Source: Oscillospiraceae bacterium
Lineage (GTDB): Bacteria; Bacillota; Clostridia; Monoglobales; Monoglobaceae
Reading direction: 5' to 3'
Length of the DNA: 64,000 nucleotides
Assembly: GCA_015068605.1 (NCBI GenBank)
Contig: SVKF01000009.1
Span: 1 to 64,000 of the forward strand
Shown in pieces: positions 8,471 through 17,983 of the stretch (position 1 is its first letter; the number at the start of each line of letters is the position of its first letter). The position numbers and the translations under genes were made by a program. The notes below the pieces were generated by a model. The model made no database searches. It was not told the DNA's origin and saw only the letters and a program-made list of their open reading frames with translations.

Positions 8471-9553
8471 ATGAGCAGAGTTTATAATTTTTCAGCAGGC
8501 CCTTCAATGCTTCCGGTTGAAGTGTTGGAAAGAGCGCAAAAGGAGATGCTTGATTGCAACGGAAGCGGTCAGTCAGTTATGGAGATGAGCCACCGTTCAA
8601 AAGAATATCAGGCTATCATCGATAAGGCGGAAGCAAACCTTCGCAAGATTATGGAAATCCCGGATAACTATAAAGTGTTATTCCTTCAGGGTGGTGCTTC
8701 AACTCAGTTTGCTATGATTCCTTTGAACTTCGGAACAAAGAATAAGAAAGCTGATTATGTTACAACAGGAGTATGGTCTAAAAAGGCTATGGCTGAAGCT
8801 AAAAAATACATTGAGGTTAATGAGGTTGCATCAAGTGCGGATAAGACATTCTCATATATTCCTGAGCTTGACAAGTCAATGTTCTCACCCGATGCTGACT
8901 ATGTTCACATTACATACAACAACACAATTTACGGTACAAGATATACAAGCCTTCCTGACACAGGTGATGTTCCGATTATCGCTGATATGTCATCCATGAT
9001 TTTGTCAGAGGTTGTTGATGTTTCCAAGTTTGGTATGATTTATGCAGGCGCACAGAAAAATATGGGACCTGCCGGTGTTACGGTTGTAATCGTTCGTGAA
9101 GACTTAATCGGTGATGCACTTGATATTACTCCGACAATGCTTAAGTATTCAACACACGCTGAAAACGGTTCAATGTTTAACACACCTCCCACATACGCAA
9201 TTTATATCTGCGGTCTTGTTTATGAATGGATTGAAAAAATGGGTGGTATCGCTGCAATCCAGAAGATAAATGAAGAAAAAGCTGCTATGCTTTATGATTA
9301 TCTTGATGCATCCGATATGTTCAATGCAACAGTTGTTGCAAAGGACCGTTCTTTAATGAATGCACCGTTCGTTACAGGAAACGAAGAGCTTGATGCTAAA
9401 TTTGTTGCTGAATCAAAGGCTGCCGGCTTTGTTAATCTTAAAGGTCACAGATCTGTTGGCGGTATGAGAGCAAGTATTTATAATGCAATGCCTGTTGAAG
9501 GTGTTAAGGCTTTGGTTGACTTCATGAAGAAGTTCGAAGCTGAAAATAAGTAA
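8471..9553 (+). CDS. serC: phosphoserine aminotransferase
   Basis: 360 residues, the family's usual length. Converts 3-phosphohydroxypyruvate and glutamate to O-phosphoserine and 2-oxoglutarate with pyridoxal phosphate. Visible signatures: the N-terminal NFSAGPSMLP, EMSHRSKEY, and the PLP lysine K196 in AGAQKNMGPAG (the counterpart of E. coli K198). AGGAGAG lies before the ATG. It is followed 15 bp later by serA, so both enzymes of this pathway segment are co-transcribed; serB is not in the window. Confidence 0.95.
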   Translation: MSRVYNFSAGPSMLPVEVLERAQKEMLDCNGSGQSVMEMSHRSKEYQAIIDKAEANLRKIMEIPDNYKVLFLQGGASTQFAMIPLNFGTKNKKADYVTTGVWSKKAMAEAKKYIEVNEVASSADKTFSYIPELDKSMFSPDADYVHITYNNTIYGTRYTSLPDTGDVPIIADMSSMILSEVVDVSKFGMIYAGAQKNMGPAGVTVVIVREDLIGDALDITPTMLKYSTHAENGSMFNTPPTYAIYICGLVYEWIEKMGGIAAIQKINEEKAAMLYDYLDASDMFNATVVAKDRSLMNAPFVTGNEELDAKFVAESKAAGFVNLKGHRSVGGMRASIYNAMPVEGVKALVDFMKKFEAENK

Positions 9554-9568
9554 TCGGAGGGGACTCTA

Positions 9569-10732
9569 ATGTATAAAATTCAGACACTTAATAAAATAGC
9601 AAAAATCGGTCTTGATATATTTGATGACAAATATACTTGCGGAGACGAAATTGAAAATCCGGACGGTATAATTTTAAGAAGCTTTAATATGCACGAAATG
9701 GAGCTTCCTGAAAGCCTTTCTGCTGTTGCAAGAGCCGGCGCAGGGGTTAACAATATCCCGATTGACAAGTGCAGTGAAAAAGGTATTGTTGTTTTCAACA
9801 CTCCCGGTGCAAACGCAAATGCTGTTAAGGAGCTTGTTATCGCAGGTCTTTTAATTGCGTCAAGAGGTGTTGTTCAGGGTATAAACTGGGCAAAAACTCT
9901 TGTTGGCGAAGGCGAAAATGTTCCAAAGCTGGTTGAAAAAGGTAAGTCAAACTTTGCGGGTCCTGAAATTATGGGCAAGACACTCGGTATCATCGGTCTT
10001 GGTGCTATCGGTGTTAAGGTTGCAAATGCGGCTCACGCTCTCGGTATGGATGTTATCGCTTACGACCCGTTCTTGTCGGTTGAGGCTGCTTGGAATGTTA
10101 CAAGAGCGGCTAAAAAGACATCTTCTTTGGACGAAATTTTCTCAAGCTGTGATTATATAACAGTTCATGTTCCTGCAAACAAGGACACTAAGGGAATGTT
10201 CAATGACGCGGCTTTCGCAAAAATGAAGAACGGCGTAAGACTTCTCAACTTCTCAAGAGGCGAGCTTGTTGATGATGAAGCGATTGAGAGAGCATTGGAA
10301 AGCGGAAAGGTTGCAGCTTATGTAACAGACTTTGCTGATGAAAAGCTTCTTAAGAATGACAAGGTTATTGCAATGCCTCACCTTGGTGCATCAACACCGG
10401 AGAGTGAAGATAACTGTGCTGTTATGGCGGCAAAGCAGCTTAAGGACTATATTGAAAACGGTAACATTGTTAATTCCGTAAACTTCCCGGCTTGTGATAT
10501 GGGCGTGGTTGAAGGAACAAGAATTACTGTTATTCACAAAAATGTTCCGTCGATGCTTACACAGATTTCCGATGTTTTTGCTAAAGATGGTGTTAATATC
10601 GAAAATATGACAAGCAAGAGCCGTGGCGATTATGCATACACAATGGTTGATGTTGCAGGAGATTGTGCGGATACTGTTGTTGATGACATCAAGGCTATTG
10701 CTGATATTATCAGAGTAAATATTTACAGATAA
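9569..10732 (+). CDS. serA: D-3-phosphoglycerate dehydrogenase with ACT domain
   Basis: 387 residues. Oxidises 3-phosphoglycerate with NAD to feed serine synthesis. The Rossmann motif GLGAIGVKVANA is near residue 147, the catalytic region shows LLNFSRGELVDD and MPHLGASTPESEDN (histidine of the His-Glu pair). A C-terminal ACT domain (about 315-387, RITVIHKNVPSMLTQI) is where serine feedback inhibition normally acts. It lacks the intervening domain of the long SerA type. Spacing of 15 bp from serC with GGAGGGG as ribosome site indicates one operon. Confidence 0.95.
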   Translation: MYKIQTLNKIAKIGLDIFDDKYTCGDEIENPDGIILRSFNMHEMELPESLSAVARAGAGVNNIPIDKCSEKGIVVFNTPGANANAVKELVIAGLLIASRGVVQGINWAKTLVGEGENVPKLVEKGKSNFAGPEIMGKTLGIIGLGAIGVKVANAAHALGMDVIAYDPFLSVEAAWNVTRAAKKTSSLDEIFSSCDYITVHVPANKDTKGMFNDAAFAKMKNGVRLLNFSRGELVDDEAIERALESGKVAAYVTDFADEKLLKNDKVIAMPHLGASTPESEDNCAVMAAKQLKDYIENGNIVNSVNFPACDMGVVEGTRITVIHKNVPSMLTQISDVFAKDGVNIENMTSKSRGDYAYTMVDVAGDCADTVVDDIKAIADIIRVNIYR

Positions 10733-10747
10733 TTTTATAAGATTTTT

Positions 10748-11090
10748 TCAGTCGGTTGGACGGTCGCGGGCATAAGGAGTGATCCTGTGCATGAGGAAAG
10801 TCCGAGCTCCACAGGGCAGGGTGCAAGGTAACACCTTGTGAAGGCGACTTCAAGGAAAGTGCAACAGAAATATACCGCCGTGAAAACGGTAAGGGTGGAA
10901 AGGCGAGGTAAGAGCTCACCCACAGTATGGCGACTTACTGATGATGTAAACCCCATCCGGAGCAACACCTGATAGAGGAGGTTAAGTTTGCCCGACATCT
11001 CCCGGGAAGGTGGCTTAAGGCGCATAGTGATATGTGTTTTAGATAGATGACCGTCTTAAATGACAAAACTCGGCTTACAGACCGACTGAC
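10748..11090 (+). ncRNA. rnpB: RNase P RNA, bacterial class A
   Basis: Catalytic RNA that matures tRNA 5' ends. The P1 helix is formed by CAGTCGGT (10749-10756) and ACCGACTG (11081-11088). The universally conserved segment GAGGAAAGTCCGAGC lies at about 10794-10808, followed by TCCACAGGGCAG, the ACAGAAATATACCGCC segment near 10864, and the closing ACTCGGCTTACAGACC before P1. Length about 340 nt fits class A. It begins 15 bp after serA, with no clear promoter of its own in the gap, and is followed by a strong terminator at 11104. Protein-like frames across it are shadows of the RNA. Confidence 0.96.
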
Positions 11091-11103
11091 TTAAATTAAA
11101 ACC

Positions 11104-11151
11104 AAGGCGGTGTTTAAAAAGTCTCTTTGACTTTTTAAACACCGCCTTTTT
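11104..11151 (+). terminator. strong terminator after rnpB
   Basis: A perfect 20-bp stem (11104-11123 with 11129-11148), 5-nt loop, then T-rich end to 11151. It can also serve the minus-strand DUF378 gene that ends at 11195. Confidence 0.93.
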
Positions 11152-11194
11152 GCGCTTGTGTAAAGACAAGTTCACAATGCGCCGGACTTATAAC

Positions 11195-11410
11195 TTATTT
11201 TGCATTTTCGTCATGCCTTATAATCGGTCTTTCTTTAAAGAAGAATGAAATTGACCAGAGACCTGCAATTCCGACAAGGGTAAATATGATTCGGCTTAAA
11301 AGTGATAACTGGCCGCCAAAGAGAGCGGCAACAAGGTCAAAACCGAATATACCGATACTTCCCCAGTTAAGAGCACCGATTATAACAAGCAAAAGTGCGA
11401 TTGTGTTCAT
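11195..11410 (-). CDS. DUF378 family small membrane protein (YuzA-like)
   Basis: 71 residues from the ATG whose complement is at 11408-11410, preceded by AAAGGAGC on the minus strand; longer upstream extensions lack a ribosome site. The sequence ALNWGSIGIFGFDLVAALFGG and a second hydrophobic helix identify the DUF378 family (two transmembrane segments). Function is unknown. The gene faces rnpB, shares its terminator, and is divergent from the YhcN-like gene at 11517. Confidence 0.85.
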   Translation of the reverse strand: MNTIALLLVIIGALNWGSIGIFGFDLVAALFGGQLSLLSRIIFTLVGIAGLWSISFFFKERPIIRHDENAK

Positions 11411-11516
11411 GTTTATTGCTCCTTTATTTTTTATTTGTTCAATAATAGTATGCATTAAAACAATAAAATTATACAAACTATTAAAGAGTAAAAATTTGAT
11501 TTGAAAAGGAGAAAAT

Positions 11517-11945
11517 ATGAAAAAAATAATTTTTACATTTATATTTATTTTTGCTTTTTTTATAATGGGATATAATTTTTTAACCGACAACACCGGAATA
11601 CCTTTTATAAATAACAACGAAAACAAATACAAAGAGAGTTATAATAATGAAATAAATATAAAGATTGCAAGAGAAATAGCAACACTTAACGGCGTGGAAA
11701 AGGTTGCGGTTGTTAAAAACGGTGAAACCGTATATATAGGGATTGCCGTTGGTGCGACTATCGGAGGGCGGAACGATATAAAAAAGATGGCAGACAGCGT
11801 TGCAAGGGAGTATTATGAAGGTGCAGAAATCAGAGTGGAAATAGAAAATAAAAGTGCAGAAAAGATATTTAGTATATCCGAAAAAGCAGAAGAGGGTGCA
11901 TCTGATGAGATGCTGATTGGTAAAATTGAAGAAATGCAAAAGTAA
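11517..11945 (+). CDS. YhcN/YlaJ-like secreted or membrane-anchored protein
   Basis: 142 residues. An N-terminal hydrophobic stretch (residues 3-22) acts as signal or anchor. The rest resembles the YhcN/YlaJ domain: a helix ARE-IATLNGV followed by VEKVAVVKNGETVYIGIAVG and a second helix MADSVAREYY. In Bacillus such proteins are spore-associated lipoproteins, but here no lipobox cysteine is present, so membrane anchoring would be by the helix. AAAAGGAGA lies before the start. The assignment to the family rests on pattern only. Confidence 0.6.
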   Translation: MKKIIFTFIFIFAFFIMGYNFLTDNTGIPFINNNENKYKESYNNEINIKIAREIATLNGVEKVAVVKNGETVYIGIAVGATIGGRNDIKKMADSVAREYYEGAEIRVEIENKSAEKIFSISEKAEEGASDEMLIGKIEEMQK

Positions 11946-12041
11946 GGTCAATATATGATTGATTTTTTTGCCGGAATATGTTATAATGTGCTTAATTGTG
12001 AGATTATTTATGGTGATAAAAATAAAAAAGGCGGTGGAAAT

Positions 12042-12929
12042 ATGGGGAAAATGCTGTTTATTTTTAATCCCAAATCCGGTAAATCAAAAATGAAAAACAG
12101 GCTTTTTGATGTAATTGACAGCTTTGTTAAAGAAGGGTGGGATGTTAGAGTTCATCCGACTCAAAAGGCGAATGATGCCTATGAACAGATTAAAAGGGAA
12201 GGGAAAAAATACGAGTTGGTCGTTTCATCGGGAGGCGACGGAACACTTAAGGAATCTATTGGTGGGCTTATGACCATCAGTGAGGAATTTAGACCGAAGT
12301 TTGGATATATTCCGACGGGGACAACCAATGATTTTGCCTGCGGTATAAATATTCCAAAATCAATAAGCCGTGCGGTTAAGAAGATTGTTGGGGGGAATCC
12401 GACAGCTTTAGATGTCGGTAAATTCAACGGCAAATATTTTGTGTATGTTGCGGCGTTTGGTGCATTTACAGAGGTGTCTTATGAAACACCCCAGAGTATA
12501 AAGAATGTTTTTGGAAAAGCGGCTTATGTTTTAAACGGAATAAAAAGTCTTGCTAACATAAAAGCGTATAATATGACGGTTAAATGGGAAGGCGGAGAGG
12601 AACAGGGAGAATACATATTAGGTCTTATTACCAATGTAAACCATGTTGCCGGTATGACAACCCGATACAACCGTGATTCGGAAATCAATGACGGGTTGTT
12701 TGAGGTCGTTCTTGTGAAGAAGCCTAAAACAATCGCCCATCTTTCAATTATCGGGGCGGAAATGCTGTCGGCTAAGCTTAATCCGGAAAATTTTGTTCAT
12801 TTTTCCGCAAAAAATATATTAATCGAATGTGATGACCGGGTAAAATGGACTCTTGATGGGGAATTTGGCGGTGAATTTGATAAGGGGAATATTGAGGTTA
12901 TAAAAGGCGCAATAAATATTGTTATTTAA
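12042..12929 (+). CDS. diacylglycerol/lipid kinase family protein (DagK/YegS-like)
   Basis: 295 residues from the ATG at 12042 (GGCGGTGG upstream); an in-frame ATG at 11955 has no ribosome site. The catalytic domain begins FIFNPKSGKSK, with the nucleotide-binding GGDGTLKES near residue 65 and PTGTTNDFA near 95, typical of the DAGK catalytic family. The C-terminal beta domain contains the LDVGKF and WTLDGEFG elements. Such soluble enzymes phosphorylate diacylglycerol or related lipids at the membrane, recycling lipid left by teichoic acid or polysaccharide synthesis. It lies 13 bp before hydE. Confidence 0.88.
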   Translation: MGKMLFIFNPKSGKSKMKNRLFDVIDSFVKEGWDVRVHPTQKANDAYEQIKREGKKYELVVSSGGDGTLKESIGGLMTISEEFRPKFGYIPTGTTNDFACGINIPKSISRAVKKIVGGNPTALDVGKFNGKYFVYVAAFGAFTEVSYETPQSIKNVFGKAAYVLNGIKSLANIKAYNMTVKWEGGEEQGEYILGLITNVNHVAGMTTRYNRDSEINDGLFEVVLVKKPKTIAHLSIIGAEMLSAKLNPENFVHFSAKNILIECDDRVKWTLDGEFGGEFDKGNIEVIKGAINIVI

Positions 12930-12942
12930 AACGGAGAAAAAT

Positions 12943-13968
12943 ATGGATATTCTTTCTATGAATAAAGCGGAGCTTAAGGGAATTATAGTAGCTAATAAGT
13001 TTGAAGCTTCAAAGGCTCTGCTTGATGAGGCGTTTGAAATAAGAAAACTGTATTACGGGAATAAAGTTTATGTAAGAGGGCTTATCGAAATCTCGAATTA
13101 TTGCAGGAATAATTGTTTTTATTGCGGTATCCGTAAAGGAAATGGCAATGTTAATCGCTACCGCCTGACGGAGGACGAAATACTGCTTTGCTGCAAAAAA
13201 GGATATGAACTTGGCTTGCGAACTTTTGTTATGCAGGGCGGAGAAGACGAGTTTTATGATGATGATAAAATGTGCAGAATTATCAGTAGTATAAAAGATA
13301 AATACTCCGATTGTGCGGTTACGCTATCCCTTGGGGAAAAAGATAAGGAAACATACAAAAGGTATAAAAATGCCGGAGCAGACAGATATTTGTTAAGACA
13401 CGAAACAGCGTCGGTAAAGCATTATAAGAAACTGCATCCGAGGGAAATGTCTTTGGAAAACAGAAAAAAATGTCTGTATGACCTAAAGGAGCTTGGTTTT
13501 CAGGTTGGAGCCGGATTTATGGTCGGCTCTCCTTTTCAGACTGAGGAAAATCTGGCAGAGGATTTATTATTTTTGAAGGAATTGCAACCGCAAATGGTTG
13601 GTATTGGTCCGTTTATTCCTCATTGTGATACTCCTTTTAGGGAGTATGAGGCAGGGGCACTTGAATTAACAATAACAATGGTTGCTCTAACGAGAATTTT
13701 GCTTCCGAAATGCTTGTTGCCGGCAACAACAGCCCTTGGAACAATTTCAAAAAACGGCAGAGAAAAAGGTTTTATGGCAGGGGCGAATGTTGTTATGCCA
13801 AACCTCTCTCCCACAGAGCTGAGAAAGGATTATGCTCTTTATAATGATAAAGCATATACCGGAGATGAAGCGGTGGAAAGCATAAAAAATATATCTGAAA
13901 AAATTAAAAGGATAGGTCTTGAAATAGATTTTTCAAGAGGAGATAATGTTGATTTTGTTGAGAATTAG
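12943..13968 (+). CDS. hydE: [FeFe]-hydrogenase maturase HydE, radical SAM
   Basis: 341 residues from the ATG at 12943 (GGAG 6-7 nt upstream). The radical-SAM iron-sulfur motif CX3CX2C is C54-C58-C61 in YCRNNCFYCGIRKG, followed by the HydE-type MQGGED and the family signatures LRHETAS, VGAGFMVGSPFQT and IGPFIPHCDTPF. HydE helps build the dithiomethylamine bridge of the hydrogenase H-cluster together with HydF and HydG. None of those, nor a hydrogenase, is in this window, so the protein works with genes elsewhere. BioB and PylB are related families, but the residues listed fit HydE better. Confidence 0.87.
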   Translation: MDILSMNKAELKGIIVANKFEASKALLDEAFEIRKLYYGNKVYVRGLIEISNYCRNNCFYCGIRKGNGNVNRYRLTEDEILLCCKKGYELGLRTFVMQGGEDEFYDDDKMCRIISSIKDKYSDCAVTLSLGEKDKETYKRYKNAGADRYLLRHETASVKHYKKLHPREMSLENRKKCLYDLKELGFQVGAGFMVGSPFQTEENLAEDLLFLKELQPQMVGIGPFIPHCDTPFREYEAGALELTITMVALTRILLPKCLLPATTALGTISKNGREKGFMAGANVVMPNLSPTELRKDYALYNDKAYTGDEAVESIKNISEKIKRIGLEIDFSRGDNVDFVEN

Positions 13969-13980
13969 AGGAGATTAGAA

Positions 13981-14802
13981 ATGGATATTCCCAAAAATAA
14001 TATGGATAATGAATATATTTTTAAAGATACCGCACAAAGGCAGTTGAAGCTGACTTTTTTGCCGCCGTTGTGTGAAAAGTATGAAAAAGCACCGGTTTAT
14101 TTTTTAATTCCCGGTGGCGGTTGGCATATGGAAGTACGGGCGGATATGATTGATTTTTCAAGAGAATCCGTTGAGGAAATGCGAAAAGACGGCTTTGCGG
14201 TTGTTGCAACTGATTACAGAGTTTGCGGCGAAGGAGTCGTTATGCAGGAGATTATTGAAGATTGTTTCGATGCCGTAAAATATATCACCCACTATGCGGA
14301 AACTTTAAAGGTTGACTCATCTAAAATAATAACATCGGGACACTCGGCAGGTGGCCATCTTGCTCTTATGCTGGCTTATGCTCCGAAGGATATGTTTAAA
14401 TCTGATTATGAGTTTGATGATGATTTTGAGATTTGCGGTTGTGTTGCGTTCAGCCCTCCGGCGGTTTTGTATGGACCCGGAGTGCATAGCCTTGGGGATA
14501 TAAATGAGGTTTTTGTGGGATGCTTCACAGAAGAAGAACTTGAAAGAACAAGTCCGATAACCTATGTTAATGCGAATTGTCCTCCAACATTTTTGGCGAC
14601 AGGGACAAGTGATTATATTGTTTATTCTCTGTCCTCCGAAAAAATTTACGATAAGCTTATTGAGGCAGGGGTTCAGGCAAAATTTGTTCTTTCTGTCGGT
14701 GGCGGACATATGTATGAACAGATAAATAAAAGTGTAATTCCTGATTTATCAAGAGAGGATATTCAATATAAAGCGGTTGAGTTTATGAAGGACAATTTTT
14801 GA
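13981..14802 (+). CDS. alpha/beta hydrolase, esterase/lipase-like
   Basis: 273 residues with an alpha/beta hydrolase fold. The oxyanion-hole region is LIPGGGWHM near residue 42, the nucleophile elbow is GHSAGGHLALM (serine near 122), an acid is likely in GTSDYIVY and the catalytic histidine in GGGHMYEQ near 243. No signal peptide, so it is cytosolic. Family members of this BD-FAE/acetyl-esterase type remove acyl groups from sugars or small esters. It lies directly before an alpha-mannosidase (13 bp), which suggests deacylation of an oligosaccharide that the mannosidase then cuts; that link is inferred from position only. Confidence 0.83.
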   Translation: MDIPKNNMDNEYIFKDTAQRQLKLTFLPPLCEKYEKAPVYFLIPGGGWHMEVRADMIDFSRESVEEMRKDGFAVVATDYRVCGEGVVMQEIIEDCFDAVKYITHYAETLKVDSSKIITSGHSAGGHLALMLAYAPKDMFKSDYEFDDDFEICGCVAFSPPAVLYGPGVHSLGDINEVFVGCFTEEELERTSPITYVNANCPPTFLATGTSDYIVYSLSSEKIYDKLIEAGVQAKFVLSVGGGHMYEQINKSVIPDLSREDIQYKAVEFMKDNF

Positions 14803-14815
14803 GGAGGTCATAATT

Positions 14816-17248
14816 ATGCAAAAAAGAAAAATACATCTTTTGTGTAATGCGCATTTGGACCCGGTGTGGCTGTGGCAGAGAACCGAAGGAATGGGTGAGG
14901 CGTTGTCCACATTCAGAATAGCGGCGGATTTTTGCGAAAGATATGATAATTTTATTTTTAACCATAACGAAGCAGTTTTATATGAATGGGTTATGGAGAA
15001 TGAACCTGAACTGTTTGAAAGAATAAAGAAACTCGTTAAGGCGGGCAAGTGGAAGATTATGGGTGGATGGTATCTTCAGCCTGATGTTATTATGCCTTGC
15101 GGAGAGTCTGTTATAAGACAAATCAGAGTTGGAAATGAATTTTTTAAAAAGCATTTCGGATATGTGCCTAAAACATCCATAAACTTTGATTCTTTCGGTC
15201 ATTCAAAAGGTCTGGTTCAGATATTAAAAAAATGCGGCTATGATCATTACGCATATCTCCGCCCGAGAGATGTAGAGTGCAGACCGTTTATATGGAAAGG
15301 CTTTGACGGAAGTCAGGTTAAGGCTTATAAAATGTATGACTGGTATAACACTCCAAAGGGCAGAGCCTTAGAGAGAATTGAAAACTATCTCAAGGATTTC
15401 CCCGAAAGAGAAGTAAATATGATAACATGGGGAATTGGTAACCATGGCGGAGGCCCCAGCGAAAAGGATTTAAATGATATAAATAATTTTATTAATCAGA
15501 ACAAAGATATGGAAATTGTCCATTCGGATTTTGATACATATTTTAATGAGATAGACGAAAATAAGCTTGAAACCGTTGATTCATCTCTTATGCATTGTAT
15601 GGTTGGTTGCTACACCTCTATGGTGAGAGTGAAGCAAGGTCACAGAAATCTTGAAAACAGGCTGAGTCTTTGTGAAAGAATGCTTTGCCAAAGCGGTGTT
15701 GATTATGATGAAAAGGATATGCGGAATGCGGAAAAAGCATTGCTTTTCACGGAGTTCCACGATGTTCTCCCCGGTTCTGCGGTAAAGAAAACAGAGGAGG
15801 ATAGCTTAAGACTCATCGGCTATGGAGATGAGCTTGTTGATAAGCTGATTGCAAAATCCTTCTTCAAATTGTGTCAAGGTCAGCCAAAGGCTAAAGAAGG
15901 AGAGATTCCTGTCCTCGTTTATAACCCTCATCCTTATCCTGTTGAGGCGGATTTTGAGGTTGAATTCCAACTTGCGGAACAGAATTTCAAGGATGAGATA
16001 ACGGTTGGTAAAATTCGTGACGAAAACGGAAATATTGTCCCGTGTCAAAATGAAAAAGAAGATTGCACCATGAGTTGGGACTGGAGAAAAAAGATTGTTT
16101 TCCATGCTGTTGCAAAGCCTATGGGAATAACAAGATTTGATTGCGAGCTTTATCCGACACCGCAGTATGTTAAAGTTAAACCGTGGAATGAGGATGAGAA
16201 TTATATTCTGCTTGAAAATAAAAATACCGTCGTAAAAATCAATAAGAAAACAGGTCTTGTTGATAAATACAGCATAAATGGCATAGATATGCTAAAGAAT
16301 GGCGGAATTAAAATTAAGGCGTATAAAGATGATGAAGACCCGTGGGGAATGAAGGTGCTAAGCTTTAAGGAGTGTCTTGGTGAGTTTAAGCTTTTAAGTG
16401 ATGAGGAAGCCAATGAAAAACGCGGATATCCCGAGGAGAAAGTTCCGGCGGTTTCGGTCATTGAAAATGGTGAGCTTCGGACAAAGGTTCAGGCGATGTT
16501 TAAATACTCCGATTCTTATGCTGTGGTTACATATACATTCTCGAAAGAGTCAAGCTATCTTGATGTGGATGTTAAAATGCTGACAAGCGATGTCCACACT
16601 ATTTTCAAGCTTTGTATAGACACAACAATGCCTGAGGATTCTTTGGCTATGGCTCAGACAATGTTTGGGACGGAGGAAGTTTATAAGGACGAAAACGAGA
16701 TTGCATTCCAGAAATGGTGCGGTTTAAAAAGCGGAAATAAGACTTTTTCCGTTATCAATGGCGGAACTTATGGCGGAAGCTTTGATGAAAATAAGATAAA
16801 TATTTCCCTTTTAAGAACAGCGGTTTATGCAGCACATCCCAATGATGTGGGAAGACCCAATGCTCCTCACGACAGAATGCATGAACACCTTGATATGGGG
16901 GAAAGAGATTTTAAATTCAGACTTGCTCCGAATAGTGAATTTATTGATTATGAAGCTGAAATATTTAATCAGAAGCCTTTTGTGTTGGCATTCTTCCCGT
17001 CAGGAAACGGGAAATTACCTAAAGACGGGGCGATAATTGATAATAAAAATATCCTTCTTTCGACATTCAGAAAAACTGATGAAGGGATGCTTATTCGCCT
17101 CTATAATTCAAAGGATAATGCTGAAAAATGTAAGCTTTTCTATGATGGAGCAGAAAATGAAGTGGAATTTAACCCGTTTGAGGTTAAAACATTTGTAAAA
17201 GTCGGATGTGAGTTTAAAGAAACTAATATGTTAGGAGAACAAAAATAA
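14816..17248 (+). CDS. alpha-mannosidase, glycoside hydrolase family 38
   Basis: 810 residues, cytosolic. The GH38 zinc and catalytic residues are visible: NAHLDPVWLW at residues 9-18 (zinc-binding His and Asp), the nucleophile D125 in NFDSFGHSKGL, and the zinc-binding TEFHDVLPGS near 315. The middle and C-terminal beta domains (about 360-800) are present, so the enzyme is full length. It releases alpha-linked mannose from oligosaccharides taken up by the cell. A GAGGAGG site precedes the start, and the gene runs without a gap into a HAD phosphatase. Neighbouring esterase and symporter suggest a small glycan-use cluster. Confidence 0.92.
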   Translation: MQKRKIHLLCNAHLDPVWLWQRTEGMGEALSTFRIAADFCERYDNFIFNHNEAVLYEWVMENEPELFERIKKLVKAGKWKIMGGWYLQPDVIMPCGESVIRQIRVGNEFFKKHFGYVPKTSINFDSFGHSKGLVQILKKCGYDHYAYLRPRDVECRPFIWKGFDGSQVKAYKMYDWYNTPKGRALERIENYLKDFPEREVNMITWGIGNHGGGPSEKDLNDINNFINQNKDMEIVHSDFDTYFNEIDENKLETVDSSLMHCMVGCYTSMVRVKQGHRNLENRLSLCERMLCQSGVDYDEKDMRNAEKALLFTEFHDVLPGSAVKKTEEDSLRLIGYGDELVDKLIAKSFFKLCQGQPKAKEGEIPVLVYNPHPYPVEADFEVEFQLAEQNFKDEITVGKIRDENGNIVPCQNEKEDCTMSWDWRKKIVFHAVAKPMGITRFDCELYPTPQYVKVKPWNEDENYILLENKNTVVKINKKTGLVDKYSINGIDMLKNGGIKIKAYKDDEDPWGMKVLSFKECLGEFKLLSDEEANEKRGYPEEKVPAVSVIENGELRTKVQAMFKYSDSYAVVTYTFSKESSYLDVDVKMLTSDVHTIFKLCIDTTMPEDSLAMAQTMFGTEEVYKDENEIAFQKWCGLKSGNKTFSVINGGTYGGSFDENKINISLLRTAVYAAHPNDVGRPNAPHDRMHEHLDMGERDFKFRLAPNSEFIDYEAEIFNQKPFVLAFFPSGNGKLPKDGAIIDNKNILLSTFRKTDEGMLIRLYNSKDNAEKCKLFYDGAENEVEFNPFEVKTFVKVGCEFKETNMLGEQK

Positions 17249-17908
17249 ATGATAAAGCTTTGCGTGTTTGATTTAGACGGAACAATAGCAGATACAATAA
17301 CAACAATTGATTATTACGGGAATAACGCTCTTAACGAATACGGGCTTCCTTCAATCGAAAGAGAAAAATATAAAATTCTTGTGGGTGACGGAGCCGTAAC
17401 CTTGGTTGAAAGAATGTTAAAGGAAGTTGGGTGCGACGACAAGGAGCTGTTTGATAAGGTATATAAAAAGTATGTTGAGGACTATGACAAGGATTTTATG
17501 TATCTTACAGAGGTTTATGAGGGCGTAACAGAGCTTATTGACGATTTAAGAAGCAAAGGGATAAAAATTGCGGTATTTACAAACAAACCGGAGTTTACCG
17601 CTCTTAAGGTTATTGATATTCTGCTTGGTGACAGGGTCGATTTGTGCATGGGAAATGCTGAAGGCAGACCTAAAAAACCGGACCCGACAGGACTTTTTGA
17701 AATTATGAAAAACTTTGGTGTGTCGGGCGATGAGTGTCTTTATATAGGAGACACATCAACCGATATGAAAACCGGAAACGGCGGGAGATGTCACACGGTC
17801 GGAGTTTTATGGGGATTTCGTGACAGAGCCGAGCTTGAAGAAAATAATGCAGAGTTTATAATTGAAAAACCCGATGAAATTCTTGAAATAATTGAAAAAA
17901 TGGCATAA
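17249..17908 (+). CDS. HAD-superfamily phosphatase (phosphoglycolate phosphatase-like)
   Basis: 219 residues. HAD motif I is FDLDGTIADT (residues 8-17), motif II VFTNKP near 110, motif III lysine in GRPKKPDP near 145, motif IV IGDTSTDMKTG near 170. The helical cap between residues 20 and 90 is of the C1 type. Gph/PGP enzymes dephosphorylate phosphoglycolate, but the group is promiscuous. The ATG follows the mannosidase stop codon immediately with TTAGGAG as ribosome site, so they are translationally coupled; a sugar-phosphate substrate is therefore possible. Confidence 0.85.
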   Translation: MIKLCVFDLDGTIADTITTIDYYGNNALNEYGLPSIEREKYKILVGDGAVTLVERMLKEVGCDDKELFDKVYKKYVEDYDKDFMYLTEVYEGVTELIDDLRSKGIKIAVFTNKPEFTALKVIDILLGDRVDLCMGNAEGRPKKPDPTGLFEIMKNFGVSGDECLYIGDTSTDMKTGNGGRCHTVGVLWGFRDRAELEENNAEFIIEKPDEILEIIEKMA

Positions 17909-17912
17909 AATG

Positions 17913-17941
17913 TTGCATTTTTGTTAAATGTGTGATAAAAT
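17913..17941 (+). promoter_or_regulatory. probable sigma-A promoter of the symporter gene
   Basis: TTGCAT (17913-17918), 17-bp spacer, TAAAAT (17936-17941), lying in the short gap after the HAD phosphatase gene. Two mismatches in the -35 box and one in the -10. Confidence 0.5.
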
Positions 17942-17983
17942 AAATCTAATTTGTTAATTTTTATAAGAAAAGAGGTAGAAAAA

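Noticed and set aside
10735-11025. Protein-like frames on the minus strand within 10710-11025
   Set aside because: They lie inside RNase P RNA; base pairing and conserved segments explain the sequence.
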